Assembly: GCA_018398585.1 (NCBI GenBank)
Contig: JAGTTD010000015.1
Coordinates: forward strand, 1,927,001 to 1,991,000
Direction: 5' to 3'
Source: Simmondsia chinensis
Taxonomy: Eukaryota > Streptophyta > Magnoliopsida > Caryophyllales > Simmondsiaceae
Length of the DNA stretch: 64,000 nt
The position numbers and the translations under genes were made by a program. The notes beneath the pieces are model-generated. The model did not search any database, was not told the origin of the DNA, and saw only the letters and a list, made by a program, of their open reading frames with translations. Shown here piece after piece: positions 54,401-64,000 of the stretch (positions are counted from its first letter, which is position 1; every line of letters starts with the position of its first letter).

Positions 54401-55963
54401 CTCACACACCTTGAATACTCAAAATAAATTCCTACCTAGCTTCATGGATATTATGGGAAGTTAAATGAGTTCTTAGCCAGAAGAGCTCCAGATATGATCA
54501 TGTTCCTCGAAAAACTTGTGGAGCTCGCATCTTCCTTATCCGGAATTTCCAACTTTTGTTATGGGTTTTCTCTTTTCTCTATTTCTATGTCACCCTGGTG
54601 CAAGAATTGGACATTACAATGTGTCTCGCAAGTCAGATTTTAGTTATTTTCTATGATTTTTGTTTATTTTTAAGTGGCCAAAAGTTATGTTGACATCCAA
54701 GTGTTGCAGGTTTCCTTCTGTTGTAGATTTTCCTTTTTCTCTGTTTCAATGTTACCTAGACTCAGGTGCAAGGATCAAATATTATAATGTGTCTAGCAAG
54801 CCATACTTGGTTATTTTCTATGTTCTTTTGTTAAATGTTAAATGTCTAATTGTTATATTAACCTCCAAGTATCCTTAACTAAAACATGTATTCTTAGAAG
54901 AGACAGAGAAGAAGTAAACTATGTATGATCCTCACGACCTTCCTTTAACTTCTTCAGTTCCTGATTTCCGTGGGGATGCTAGCTGTGTGGAAAATGTTTC
55001 CATGTCAGGGTTAGATGTTTTCGCTCACAATATAGAGACCGTTGAAGAGCTTCAGAGCACAGTTAGAGATCGGCGTGCTAATTTCAAACAATCTCTTGAT
55101 GTTCTAATGAAGGCTAAGGAATATGCTCCAGCTGGTACGCTAACGAAGACATCTATAATGTTGGGGTGTGGGGAGACACCTGATGAAGTTGTGAGAACAA
55201 TGGAGAAAGTAAGAGCTGCTGGTGTCGATGTCATGACATTCGGTCAGTATATGAGACCTTCAAAGCGCCATATGCCAGTATCTGAGTATGTCACTCCTGA
55301 GGCTTTTGACAAGTACCGAGTTCTCGGGATGGAAATGGTATGCTCATTTTCTTTTCGTTGTTTTTGCCTTAATATTATTTTTTGGTGGTTTCACTTGGAT
55401 TTCGTTTGTTTGGAGGGGGATATTTGCTTCTTGAACATATTTGTTATCAAAATATGTTTTGACTTAAAACTATTTTTTCTTCATAATCCTCTTGTGTTTG
55501 GTTTAGAAAAACAATTTTATTGTATAACGTTGCATGAGGTTGGAGTTCAACCCATTCAAGGTTGGACTTGGTTAAGGATATGAGGTTTGATGGGGTGGGC
55601 AGAGAGGTGCGAAGGAAAATGACTCTCTCTAGCCAATTTTTCTCATGAGGCTCTACTTTTCAATGATATTTGTTATCTTAAAATTTTGTCTTTTTCCCCG
55701 AAGAAAATGATTGTATTCTATAAATTTGTATAAGTTTTAAGCTTGGCCATGTTGAGGTTGAAATGTGAATCATATGATATGAGGTTATTATAGAAAACGT
55801 TTTTCTCTCCGCTAATGCTAGAGACATGGTGCAGGGATTTCGGTATGTAGCATCGGGCCCCATGGTGCGATCATCGTACAAGGCAGGCGAATTCTACATC
55901 AAGTCGATGATTGATGCCGATCGTGCCAGGTCAGCTTCTGCTCAACCGATACCCGCCACCTAA
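51426..55963 (+). CDS. LIP1: Lipoyl synthase, mitochondrial (radical SAM, EC 2.8.1.8)
   Basis: Four exons: 51426-51892, 53415-53626, 54958-55337 and 55835-55963, giving 395 aa. The enzyme inserts two sulfurs into octanoyl groups on lipoyl domains (H protein, E2 subunits) in mitochondria. Residues 1-60 are Arg/Ser-rich without acids, a presequence-type N-terminus. The auxiliary 4Fe-4S ligands are Cys120, Cys125 and Cys131 ([12 protein letters not shown]). The radical-SAM CxxxCxxC is Cys151, Cys155 and Cys158, split by intron 1 after [57 protein letters not shown] and [14 protein letters not shown] follow. The C-terminal RSSY (365-368) supplies the serine that ligates the auxiliary cluster. All key residues are intact and the length is normal. 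The plastid paralogue (LIP1p) is less likely given the sequence details. Intron 1 contains a TRIM; intron 2 has a tandem duplication. Confidence 0.97.
52045..52560 (-). mobile_element. TRIM copy in LIP1 intron 1, with a MITE in its left LTR
   Basis: The left LTR starts TGTCAAGAACTAATTATCCC and is interrupted at about 52082. The internal region (TGCGTGGAAAATGTACAGGC, GAACTCATGACCTCTTGGTC, GCTCTGATATCATG) and the right LTR to TTTATACTCTTAATG follow. The interrupting sequence (52082-52320) belongs to the MITE family also found at 60669. Confidence 0.65.
52082..52320. repeat. MITE copy 1 (family shared with 60669-60945)
   Basis: Shared landmarks are GGTTACTTGGAAGTAAATTT/GGTTACTAGGAAGCAAA, TAAGTTCTACTTCC/TAAGTTCTAATTC and AAGAAGTTCTATTTCC/AAGAAAGTTCTGTTTTCC. 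Ends approximate an inverted TTTGGTTAC/GCAACCGGA. Confidence 0.55.
54560..54880. repeat. Tandem duplication of about 160 bp in LIP1 intron 2
   Basis: Both copies contain TTTTTCTCTGTTTCAATGTT-like, GGTGCAAGGATC-like, AATGTGTCTAGCAAG-like and CATCCAAGTGTTGC/ACCTCCAAGTATCC segments in the same order, moderately diverged. Confidence 0.7.
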
Positions 55964-56127
55964 TTTCAATGCAGGTTGTAAGTATTGCACATCATTGAAA
56001 CTCTGATTCAGTTTCTTGTATGATTTCTTTGTATATCTCATGTACTTGACCTTGCATTTTTATTTTGCCTCTTGCATATCCAATAAAGGCCTCAAATCGG
56101 AGTGTCAATTGTATCGTGTCATAAGGG

Positions 56128-56342
56128 CCTATTTGGTATTATTTTCTGTTTGTACCTTTGGGTTTTTGAAATACTAAAACCTTGTTTATTTTCTTATTTT
56201 TGGTCTCTTATTTTTAACTTTACTCAAATTAGGAAAAAAAACTGAGCATAGAAACCTAAAACAGGAGAATTCGCCTTCAAAATAATGTTTTTAGTTTCTA
56301 AAGATCAAAAATTACGAAAAGAAAACGATACTAAGTAGGCCT
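56128..56342. repeat. MITE just downstream of LIP1
   Basis: Left AGGGCCTATTTGGTATTATT and right AACGATACTAAGTAGGCCTA are imperfect inverted repeats, 165 bp past the stop codon. A related left end is seen at 58338 (AGGGCCTGCGTGGTATTGTT). Confidence 0.65.
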
Positions 56343-56650
56343 AATGTAATGACATTGACGGCAGCCTTTTGTCCCCTTAAAAAGTGAAGCTTAACGCTTA
56401 GTTTTATCGGTTTGGGTAGTTACAAAGACCAAAACCTCATTCACAGTAAAATCTTCACAAACTTGTTAAGTAATTCATTTTGTTAAAAAATGGTGAACCA
56501 TACTGGTTTTGAGTCAAATGGTTCTAATCGTGTTTCAAAATAATTAAAAGTTCACCGATCTGTTCTATCATGATTTAATTTTTCACTAACTTTATAATAA
56601 AACGAGAATCGATGTAGACATTTGAATTATCTCTCTTTGGTTTTTCTCTT

Positions 56651-57064
56651 GGGATGTATACTAGCTGGGCCAAGCTCAAGCGCGTTGGGCTTGAGGCTCG
56701 ACTTGCTAACCTTTAGCTTTGCAACTTGGCTTGTCATGGACTCGGACTTGGTTTGGCTGAACTCTAACCCAAATGAGCAAGCTTCAAGTAAATTTCACCT
56801 CATTAAGTTCATATGAGCTCGATTTAAGCTCGTGCTTGGCTCATCTACACTTAACCTTGGCTCAATTGGCTACATTTAGCTAAATAAATTGTATCAAGAT
56901 AGGATTGGTTAAGGCTTGTTTTGGCTCCTAACCCAACAAGCTGGAGCTTCAATAGGCCAAGCCTCAGCTCGTTAAGTTAAACGAGTTGACTTGGCTCCAC
57001 TTGAGTTTGAAATGAGCTGAGCCTTTTGAGTTTTATGATGAGCTGACCCGCAAGTACACATCCC
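56651..57064. repeat. GAGCTCG-type MULE-like element
   Basis: Inverted ends GGGATGTATACTAGCTGGGC and CCGCAAGTACACATCCC, with arms rich in GGCTTGAGGCTCGACTTG and GAGCTCGATTTAAGCTCG motifs. No ORF. Confidence 0.6.
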
Positions 57065-57462
57065 TAGTGTTAGATAACGTGATAGCTTCTGTAAATTGAA
57101 GCCTTCACAAGGGTGAGGAAATATTGATGCCAATAATAATAATAATAATAATAATATAGAGCTGCGGCTAAGGCGTATGGCTCACCATCTCTTCCTGGAC
57201 CACACCCAAGTTAAAAAATAAAATTGATTCATAGGACTTAACACAAATCTTATATTCTTAATTGAATCTGTGTGTACTTAATTCATTACAGTTAGTTACA
57301 TTCTTAGATTTTACTCCATATATTGTTTTATTAATTATCACATTCTAAACTTGATTATAAATTTGTTTGGTCTTGTTTCTTTTTAGTTTTGGTTGTTGAA
57401 AAACTTTGATTTAGGTTTAAAATAATTCTTTTTAGTTATTTGTTTTTAGTCTTTTCAAGTTC

Positions 57463-57469
57463 CAAAAAA

Positions 57470-57522
<53 letters not shown>
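57463..57522. repeat. Poly(A) run and (TA)n microsatellite
   Basis: An A run (57463-57487) is followed by a TA run. An (AAT)n run lies at 57131-57155. Confidence 0.9.
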
Positions 57523-57525
<3 letters not shown>

Positions 57526-58235
57526 GAAAAATTATTACTTAGGTACCTTTCCTTGGAAATAGTCTCTCGTCAGGGTCTCACTCTGATGGGATAAGGCTGC
57601 ATACATTCTACTCCCCCAGACCCCGCTCAAGCGGGAGCCCTTGTGGCACTGGGCGTGTTGTTGTTTTACTTAGGTACCTTATTTTTGCACATTTGTTACT
57701 TAGGTACCTTGATATTTTAATATACATAATGTGGTACCTTGAGATTTGGATATTTTATCACTTATGTACTTTGTGTAAGAATTTGGTGAATTTTAGTAAG
57801 AATTCAACCAATTTATACAAAAAGTGCTGATATAAAACACAGTTACGATAATGTATACAAGTTATGCTGATGTTCTTATTTAAAAAAAAAATCAATGAAT
57901 TCTGATGAAATATTTACTAAATGTTGATGTAAATTACTTATATATTGTCATGATCATGTGCTATTTTTGCTTTTTTTTTTAGAAAAAGATCATCACGTTA
58001 TAATAAAAATACTAATATATTGTCGAAATTATATTCATTTTAGCATTTTCTAATGAAAATACGTTGGATTTCCATAAAATGATATATGATTGATAAAATT
58101 TTAAGACTTCAGCTACATAAGTAATAAAATATTTAAAACTTAAGATACTCTTTTGAATATATTCAAATATTAAGTTATCTAAATGATAAATGCTTAAATC
58201 GTATGGTACTTAAGTGATGATTTCTCAAAAATTAA
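57523..58235. repeat. MITE with inverted ends, carrying a LINE/SINE tail insertion
   Basis: Left AAAAATTATTACTTAGGTAC and right GTACTTAAGTGATGATTTCT are imperfect inverted repeats. The sequence between is AT-rich and non-coding except for the insertion at 57550-57665. Confidence 0.55.
57550..57665 (+). mobile_element. LINE/SINE tail copy with 15-bp TSD
   Basis: CCTTGGAAATAGTCTCTCGT, TAAGGCTGCATACATTC, CAAGCGGGAGCCCTTGTGGC and (TTG) end. TSD TTACTTAGGTACCTT lies at 57535-57549 and 57666-57680. Confidence 0.85.
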
Positions 58236-59280
58236 AGATAGAATAGAAACCAAAAATAATTATTTTCAAAATCTTCTTTAGTGAATAAAAATGTTAAACT
58301 GTAAGTAGGAAATAATAGGTATAAATCTTTACCACTTAGGGCCTGCGTGGTATTGTTTTTAAATTTTTAGAACAAAAATCTAGAAATAATTCTATTGTTT
58401 TTTGGTTTTTTTATTTTTTATTTTATATTTTTAATTTAGGTGAGAACAAAAAAATAGAAAATGAAAAATAAAAAAAAGTTACTTTTTTAGAATTTAATTC
58501 TTTAGAAAGGCAAAATCATAAATAAAAAAAAAATCATACAGATGCATCTACCTGCAGTGGTAGATGTGGAAGAACATGGTTCTTAGTAGTTTAAGGACAG
58601 AAGAATAGAAATAGATCCGGACCTCCTTTTTACGATTAAAATAATTTCCATTAATTATAAACAAAAAAAATACATAAATCTAGAGCTTTGTCTGATACAA
58701 GTTAATTATGTGTTAGATATATAATTAACTAATATTTTAGTAGATAATTTTATATTAATGATAATATATATAATTTTACGTAATTATAATAGTATTAATA
58801 TTAATTAGTAAATTTTCCTCCTCTTATTCTATAAATAGAGACAATTAAATTATAATAGAGGTTATAATTTTAAAATATTAATCAAACTCTCCATCCCTAT
58901 CTATTCTTTTTATCTCTCTCAATTTTTTCTCCGTCATTTCCAATTTTTATTATTGTCTTCTTGTGTTTGTGTGATTTCTGTTTCTTTATTTCATAATAAT
59001 ATTATCGGAAAAAAAAAGTACTGTTGAGTCGAATCCAAGGAGTTCAACAGTGAAATACATTGAATGGTCAAAACATGAACAATAGTGAAATACATTAACT
59101 CCAGTGGGGGCAGCCACTCTTTGTGTTCAACACCAGAAAAGCAAGACTTCTCTCCTCTCTCTCTCCTTTCTCTTGGGCTCAGCACTTCATCTTGTCCCTC
59201 ACTTCTTACCTAGAAAAAACTAAACTTTGGCTCATAAGTTTTGAACTTGTAGAGAAACAGCACACTATTAGCACTCTGCT
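58236..59280. other. Intergenic region upstream of the MGCC gene
   Basis: AT-rich. A TATAAATAG motif at about 58840 (CTATAAATAGAGACAA) could be a TATA box, either of an LTR remnant or of the downstream gene (about 460 bp before its ATG). A CT-rich stretch (about 59150-59175) precedes the ATG as a likely 5' leader. Confidence 0.4.
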
Positions 59281-59300
59281 GAGCCATTTTCAGCTCTGAA

Positions 59301-60245
59301 ATGGGTTGCTGCATGAGTAGCCCAGCCACCTCTAACCACCATCAGAAACACCCCTCCACCACCACAACCCAGTTTCCAAATGTCTCTAAATCCCCACCAA
59401 GAGCAGAAGAAGAAACAGTCAAAGAAGTTCTCTCTGAAACTCCCAAACCCAAACCCCAACTCATCCCTAAAATCTCCAAACAAAATCTTCAAGAACATCC
59501 CACTACTGTGCTCCCCAATTTCACCACTCTTCTCTCCCCTACAAAGCCTGATTTCGGAAACCCAGTGGAAGAACACAAATCCCACAAAAACCCAGTTGAA
59601 GAAAGCCAACCCCGTGAAAACCCAGTTCAGGTTTTGACACCAGATGAAGTTTCTGAGGTTTCTGAGATTTGTAGCTTAACTGAGTCTCTCTCTACCACTA
59701 CCAACTTTACTGAGAAGAGAGAGGATGAGAATGGGGAAATCTGTCAAAGGGTTCACAGATCTCCTGCCAAGTCCCACAGAAATGGACCTTCTTCTTTGGA
59801 TTTGTCACTGAGGAGAGAAAGACCCGCATTTGGGAGATCACCCGTAAGAAGATCCGACCCGTCCCCGCCACGCCGGAGAAATGTGGGTTCTGGTGTGGGT
59901 CTGGGTCCGGGTCAGGGTGCAGTGAGACGTGGGGTGGGTGTTGGGGGAGACGGTGGGCAGAGAAAGAGAGACCCGGCTGAGAATTCGGGTAGAAGGTCCA
60001 GGTCCCCTGTGACCCGGGTTGAGGCTAATGGAGGGAGAGCTAACGTGGGTCGGATCCCATCTGTAAGGAAAACGGGTCGTTCTCCGGGTCGTGTCAGGAT
60101 GGTACAGCCTCAAGAGAGTAGCAGGAAAATGGAGGAAAATAGAGAAGAAGAAGAAGAAGAGGAGGAAGCAGAAGAAAGGATGCAGATTCCAAATGAGTCA
60201 CTTGACAACCCACTTGTATCTCTTGAATGCTTCATCTTTCTATAA
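59301..60245 (+). CDS. Plant-specific Ser/Pro/Arg-rich protein with MGCC N-terminus and NPLVSLECFIFL C-terminus
   Basis: Single exon, 314 aa, from ATGGGTTGCTGC to TAA. MGCC is a classic signal for N-myristoylation at Gly2 and palmitoylation at Cys3/Cys4, so membrane attachment is likely. Residues about 5-130 are Pro/Thr/Ser-rich with repeated NPV-E/Q phrases (GNPVEEH, KNPVEES, ENPVQVL). Then comes DEVSEVSEICSLTESLSTTT, followed by a strongly basic part rich in RSP and RRS motifs (RERPAFGRSPVRRSDPSPPR, RSRSPVTRVEANGG). An acidic run of Glu (about 280-293) comes before the end NPLVSLECFIFL. That ending recurs in uncharacterised plant proteins annotated as serine/arginine repetitive matrix-like, but the acylation signal argues against a true splicing factor. 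The function is unknown. A 5S-SINE lies 59 bp after the stop, probably in the 3' UTR. Confidence 0.88.
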   Translation: MGCCMSSPATSNHHQKHPSTTTTQFPNVSKSPPRAEEETVKEVLSETPKPKPQLIPKISKQNLQEHPTTVLPNFTTLLSPTKPDFGNPVEEHKSHKNPVEESQPRENPVQVLTPDEVSEVSEICSLTESLSTTTNFTEKREDENGEICQRVHRSPAKSHRNGPSSLDLSLRRERPAFGRSPVRRSDPSPPRRRNVGSGVGLGPGQGAVRRGVGVGGDGGQRKRDPAENSGRRSRSPVTRVEANGGRANVGRIPSVRKTGRSPGRVRMVQPQESSRKMEENREEEEEEEEAEERMQIPNESLDNPLVSLECFIFL

Positions 60246-60303
60246 ATCAAAATATCATTCTGCATAAATTAATTAGTGGGTAATATGATTTTAGGTTTCC
60301 TTA

Positions 60304-60489
60304 ACCTAAGAGGGTACCAACACGCAAGCAACGGATCCCATTAGAACTCCGAAGTTAAGCGTGCTTGGGCAAGAGTATTACCAAGATGGGTGACCTCCTG
60401 GGAAGTCCTCGTGCTGCACCTCTCAGGTTAGAAGTTCTCGGAAACCCAGATCCTACTTAAGTGGGAGCCCTTGGGTATTGGGAATGTTG
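60304..60489 (+). mobile_element. 5S rRNA-derived SINE with perfect 20-bp TSD, just after the MGCC gene
   Basis: It starts ACCTAAGAGGGTACCAACAC, has the near-intact 5S part (ACGGATCCCATTAGAACTCC, GAAGTTAAGCGTGCTTGGGC, GGGTGACCTCCTGGGAAGTC) and a shortened tail with an internal deletion after GTTCTCGGAAACCC. TSD TATGATTTTAGGTTTCCTTA lies at 60284-60303 and 60490-60509 without mismatch. Confidence 0.95.
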
Positions 60490-60668
60490 TATGATTTTAG
60501 GTTTCCTTATGTGCCTCATTTTTTGCCTCTTTGCAGAATGTGTATAGGTTAATGATAAGGGTTATCCTTTGATCTTAGAATGGTACTTTTCCCCCTTTTC
60601 TATTCTGCCATAGATCTCATCCTTGAACTGCTCAAATTTAAGGTGGGAGGTTAGAACATTATTACGAA

Positions 60669-60945
60669 GGTTTTGTTTGGTTACTAGGAAGCAAATGCAG
60701 AAAATCGGAATTCATGAAAAATGGCTATTTGTTCTCTTGCTTGGTTGGCAGAATATTGGAAGTATAACTTACTAGCCTTCTGTGTAAGTTCTAATTCATT
60801 TGTTTTTACCCGAGACCCCTAAGAAAGTTCTGTTTTCCATCTTTGCAATCAAACATTTTGTACTCGGAAGCTGACTTAAGAATTGAACTTTTAGGAAATA
60901 CAACTTCACATAGAATTCAATTTATGTGACAACCAAACGAGCCTA
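60669..60945. repeat. MITE copy 2 (family shared with 52082-52320)
   Basis: Ends GTTTGGTTACTAGGAAGC and TTATGTGACAACCAAACGAG are imperfect inverted repeats. Shared internal landmarks are listed under the first copy. Confidence 0.6.
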
Positions 60946-61021
60946 AAATTTAAGGCCTATTTGATGCCAATAAATTTTTTTTTTTTTTTTGGCGATTCTT
61001 TGGTCCTTTTAGGAACTCAAG

Positions 61022-61190
61022 ACTATACAACAAGAAGCCCCCCGTGTCTTAAGGACTTTCGTATATGTAGGGTCAGGGGGCAGGCTACAACAATAACAAC
61101 AGACCCAGTCCCTCAAGGGCTCCCATATATGCAGGATCTGGGGGGAATACGATGTACGCAACCTTACCCCTTGAGGGTGCTCTTAGTATC
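61022..61190 (-). mobile_element. Two adjacent truncated LINE/SINE tails
   Basis: The first, very degraded (about 61022-61085), has GTATATGTAGGGTCAGGGGG. The second (about 61088-61185) has CAACAATAACAACAGACCCA, CTCAAGGGCTCCCATATATG and GATGTACGCAACCTTACCCC. Confidence 0.65.
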
Positions 61191-61327
61191 AAACGCTGCC
61201 AACAGAAAATGTTATCATCTAGGCATAAACGTGGTGGGTCATATACTTATGGCCTGAGAAGAGAATGTGCATTCATGTTTCCGCATTAGAGGGTATTTGC
61301 ATATTTGCATTTTGTCTGCTAGTTATT

Positions 61328-61484
61328 ACATGCTCTATGTTGCGAACCAGCTTATCAGGTTGGGGGTCCTCGGAAACAGCCTTTCTTCAGGGTAGCCCCC
61401 TGAAGGGGGAAGGCTGCGTACATCTACTCCCCCAGACCCTGCTTTTGCGGGAGCCCTTGCAGGCACTGGATTTGTTGTTGTTGT
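61328..61484 (+). mobile_element. LINE-type tail copy with 20-bp TSD
   Basis: Tail AGGTTGGGGGTCCTCGGAAA, AAGGCTGCGTACATCTACTC, TTTTGCGGGAGCCCTTGCAG and (TTG)3-4. TSD CATTTTGTCTGCTAGTTATT lies at 61308-61327 and 61485-61504. The tail is closer to the LINE copy at 11238-11384 (both have TTCAGGGTAGCCCCCTG and CTGCTTTTGCGGGA) than to the 5S-SINEs. Confidence 0.9.
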
Positions 61485-61559
61485 CATTTTGTCTGCTAGT
61501 TATTGCTAGCTGATGTTAAAGTTATGGCTACTGAGAGGTTTGAGGAGGAGCGGAGGAAG

Positions 61560-61730
61560 TTAGAACAAGTTCGAGCCATGACAATGTTTGACTTGGCTCG
61601 TTCGAGGATGAAAAGATGGAGCTTCGCTAGCTTGGCTAAGCTTATTTGATATCAACAAGATTCGTGTCAACTTCAACTCGTTTAAATTCGAGCTTGATTC
61701 ATTGAAACTCATTTAGTTTCACAATGTAGC
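61560..61730. repeat. GAGCTCG-type MULE-like fragment
   Basis: AAGTTCGAGCCATGACAATG, GACTTGGCTCGTTCGAG and AAATTCGAGCTTGATTC motifs; no ends resolved. 61730-62500 otherwise shows only a (TA)n run (62051-62078) and a T run (62331-62350). Confidence 0.4.
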
Positions 61731-62052
61731 TAGGGTTTCACTCCTTGTCATTGCACAAGTGTTATCAGTTTAGACTTGCGACATAGTTCACTGTGGAGGT
61801 GTGATCGAAGGTGGGTTATGGTGACGGAGCTTTAGAGTTTGATATAGTCTCTTTTGTAACACATTTTACAATAGTATGTACCAAAGATTTTAACTTTGGA
61901 TCTTATTTTATATAGTCGTAAAACATATGTTTTACCTTTCTATTTAAATTGTTATAAAAAGATATAAAAAAAATCTTTTTTTGTGTAAATCAAATACATA
62001 TACAAGGCCTTCTCACAATTTTAAACTAACGAAAAGCTACTGACAAAAAGTA

Positions 62053-62084
<32 letters not shown>

Positions 62085-62508
62085 CAAAAAGCTAATTACA
62101 CAAGTTCTTACCTTTGCTTGACAAGGAAAGAGGTAAAGAGGAGTAAGAGTAACGGAGGATAAACCCTTACCCTTACTTGATATTCTTGTCGAGAGGTTCT
62201 ACGAGTAGTTACTCTTATTTTCTTTAGCTCTCAATTTCCAGACAATGAAAGAGAAACACCAAGTTTGAGCTTCGACATGACAGTATTTTGCTTGACTTGT
62301 TGATCATGAAAAATCAATCTGAACTTTGGTTTTTTTTTTTTTTTTTTTTGAAAAAAGAAGGTGAGGACCGATGCCTTAATAATTTCATAGGAATCCCTAA
62401 AGCATCATCTCGTAGAACGATAAGGCTGGCTCTGTGCTGAGAGGAGTTACCCACATAATAACCAAAGCTCCAATGACGAGCATTTGCCATCCAATCCTTA
62501 GTCTGTTT

Positions 62509-62694
62509 ATATAGGATATAGGAACATACCCAATACCTCAAGGGCTCCCGCCTACGCAGGGTCGGGGGGGGGGGGGGGGGGTGTACCAGCCTTCCCCCTT
62601 CAGGGTGTTACCCTGAAGAGATGCTGTTTTCCAGTGCCCCCAACCTAAGGGTGAGGACTTCCCAGGAGGTCACCCATCCTGGTATTACTCTCGC
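62509..62694 (-). mobile_element. 5'-truncated 5S rRNA-derived SINE with 18-bp TSD
   Basis: On the minus strand it starts within the 5S part at about GGGCGAGAGTAATACCAG, continues GATGGGTGACCTCCTGGGAA and the shared tail, and has a long mononucleotide run (G on plus, about 62564-62581). TSD CCAATCCTTAGTCTGTTT lies at 62491-62508 and 62695-62712. Confidence 0.92.
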
Positions 62695-62809
62695 CCAATC
62701 CTTAGTCTGTTTGGTTTCCTAAAATGGTGCCTGATCTCCGAAAGAAAAAACTGGCTGCGCAAACTCGACTTAGTTGATATGATCAAGATTCCCAAAGAAT
62801 AAGTAGTAG

Positions 62810-63013
62810 TTTTAGCAATATTCCCAATGCCCTAAGGGCTCCCGTCTAAGTAGGGTCCGGGGGGTGGATGTACGCAGCTTTTTCCCTTCAGGGTGTTATC
62901 CTGAAGAGAGGCTGTTTTCGGGAACTCCCAAATTGAGGGATGCATGAGGACTTTCCAGGAGGTCACCCATCTTGGTACTACTCTTGCTCAAACGCGCTTA
63001 ACTTCGAGTTGTA
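62810..63013 (-). mobile_element. 5'-truncated 5S rRNA-derived SINE with TSD
   Basis: The minus strand begins in the 5S part at about AACTCGAAGTTAAGCGCG, then GATGGGTGACCTCCTGG, a short GATGCATCCCTCAATTTGGG variation and the shared tail with AAGCTGCGTACATCCACC. TSD CAAAGAATAAGTAGTAG (about 62793-62809) against CAAAGAATGAGTAGTAC (63014-63030). Confidence 0.88.
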
Positions 63014-63030
63014 CAAAGAATGAGTAGTAC

Positions 63031-64000
63031 TAGGAGTAGGAAAGAAGTAAATTAGGGGACTAGGAGGGTAGAGAGGGGCCAATCTTATTTCATAAGAAAG
63101 CATATGTTTGTCATTATATAAGGCTGTTGAGATTCCTTTGCAAATCTAACTTTTGCTATTTGCTAGTGATTGTGATATGAGTTGTTTTGCTAGGGTTAGA
63201 TCGTAGACAATATTATTATTGGAAGTTATTGTTCGAGTCAACTGAATACAAACAAGGCCGCATCGCTAAATTCTACTTAGTGCTTGATCTTCCTCTTATA
63301 TTCTGCATTTTTTATGATGATTATCACGGAGGCAAGTTATCTCCTTACTTCCTTTTATAGCTCGGGTTTTAGAGGGAAATTAGATACATAGTTTCGAGTT
63401 AGAAAAATATGTAGACTCCTTATCAAAATCACCTTATATATATCATAATGTTCATCATATAATAAGTTAATACGAACTTAATCTATACTTAAAGGGTTAT
63501 TTCAAGCCCTAAAGGCACAAAATTACGTGTAGAATAGGGTCTAAAGACAAATAACAAACTACAACAAACGAAGCTCATCACCTACACGAAAAAACTATAC
63601 CACAACGCCGCTAAAACAACAAATGTGCTAATGTACGAAGAACAAACTTCCTACATTCTAAACCGCAAAGCAAAATGCCTAAACAAGGGCTGGGACAGTC
63701 CAACTGCCTACACCTAAAGCTAACAAACACCCTTGAAACCCTTAACTTCTCGGGACCTAAACAGCAAAATATCACGCAACCCCTACAACCACAGACAACA
63801 GTAAAAGAACCCTAACAGCACCAAAAACCTTCTCACTTGAACAATGGCAACTCCCCAGGCTCAAAAAGCAGAACCAACAACGAAACCAACACCTCAAATC
63901 CAAACAAAAGGAAAGTAACACACCTAAATAATTCATACAATATATATCAACTCATCTTATTATATAAGCAGGAATACAAGTTCAATAAATAAGAACTCAC
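63031..64000. other. Intergenic, nothing recognised
   Basis: AT-rich sequence without a convincing ORF or a known repeat end. From about 63520 on, the plus strand is rich in A and C with many short AAAC/AACC phrases. Confidence 0.5.

Noticed and set aside
54921..54957. In-frame ATG upstream of LIP1 exon 3
   Set aside because: Homology (VPDFRGD) and the acceptor TTCTTCAG place the exon start at 54958; the upstream residues are intronic.
59268..59609. 113-aa minus-strand ORF rich in Phe and Gly
   Set aside because: It is the antisense shadow of the MGCC gene.

Overview
This window is nuclear DNA from a flowering plant, most likely a eudicot. The genes have many short exons with GT-AG introns, there are plant-specific families (STRUBBELIG-type LRR kinase, DUF707, SANT-bromodomain protein), the AT content is high, and transposable elements are dense. 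I cannot name the species from the sequence alone.

Five real host genes are visible. (1) Positions <1-6696, minus: the N-terminal part of a DUF707 (lysine-ketoglutarate-reductase trans-splicing-like) Golgi-type membrane protein; the gene runs off the left edge. (2) 26734-32823, minus: a 461-aa SANT/Myb-like plus bromodomain chromatin protein in 5 exons. (3) 37533-46730, minus: a 745-aa STRUBBELIG-receptor-family LRR receptor kinase in 16 exons, with an atypical catalytic loop and one GC-AG intron. (4) 51426-55963, plus: a 395-aa mitochondrial lipoyl synthase in 4 exons. (5) 59301-60245, plus: a single-exon 314-aa basic/proline-rich protein with an MGCC acylation-type N-terminus. These genes do not form a pathway; the order is ordinary plant synteny.

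The rest is transposable-element sediment, much of which can be dated by nesting and target-site duplications (TSDs). 9.2-12 kb: a TRIM-like LTR element carrying a 5'-truncated RTE-clade LINE with a 13-bp TSD. 12.1-17.3 kb: a zinc-binding reverse-transcriptase (LINE) relic split by a complete 4.4-kb CACTA element (CACTA ends, TSD GCA) that carries only a TNP1-like gene with two in-frame stops. 17.9-20.1 kb: two related MULE-type elements in opposite orientation, each with a 9-bp TSD and packed with short GC-rich palindromes. 21.3-22.5 kb: one MULE-like element inside another. 23.6-24.3 kb: a long-TIR MITE. 24.6-25.6 kb: a solo LTR with repeated TGTCGACACA palindromes inserted in the third copy of a tandem triplication. 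A small TRIM family (LTR about 70 bp, tRNA-iMet-type primer site) recurs at least eight times, mostly in introns.

The most striking system is a family of short retroposons scattered over the whole window (about 18 copies). The complete copies have a head derived from the 3' two thirds of 5S rRNA, including its internal promoter region. They are joined to a tail ending in (TTG)n that is the same sequence as the 3' end of the RTE LINE copy at 10690-11384. Several copies have 15-20 bp TSDs that are perfect or nearly so, so the family has been active recently. The window therefore seems to hold both the SINE and its mobilising LINE partner. No CRISPR array or functional rRNA or tRNA gene was found; one tRNA-Ala-like sequence and several tRNA-like SINE heads are present.
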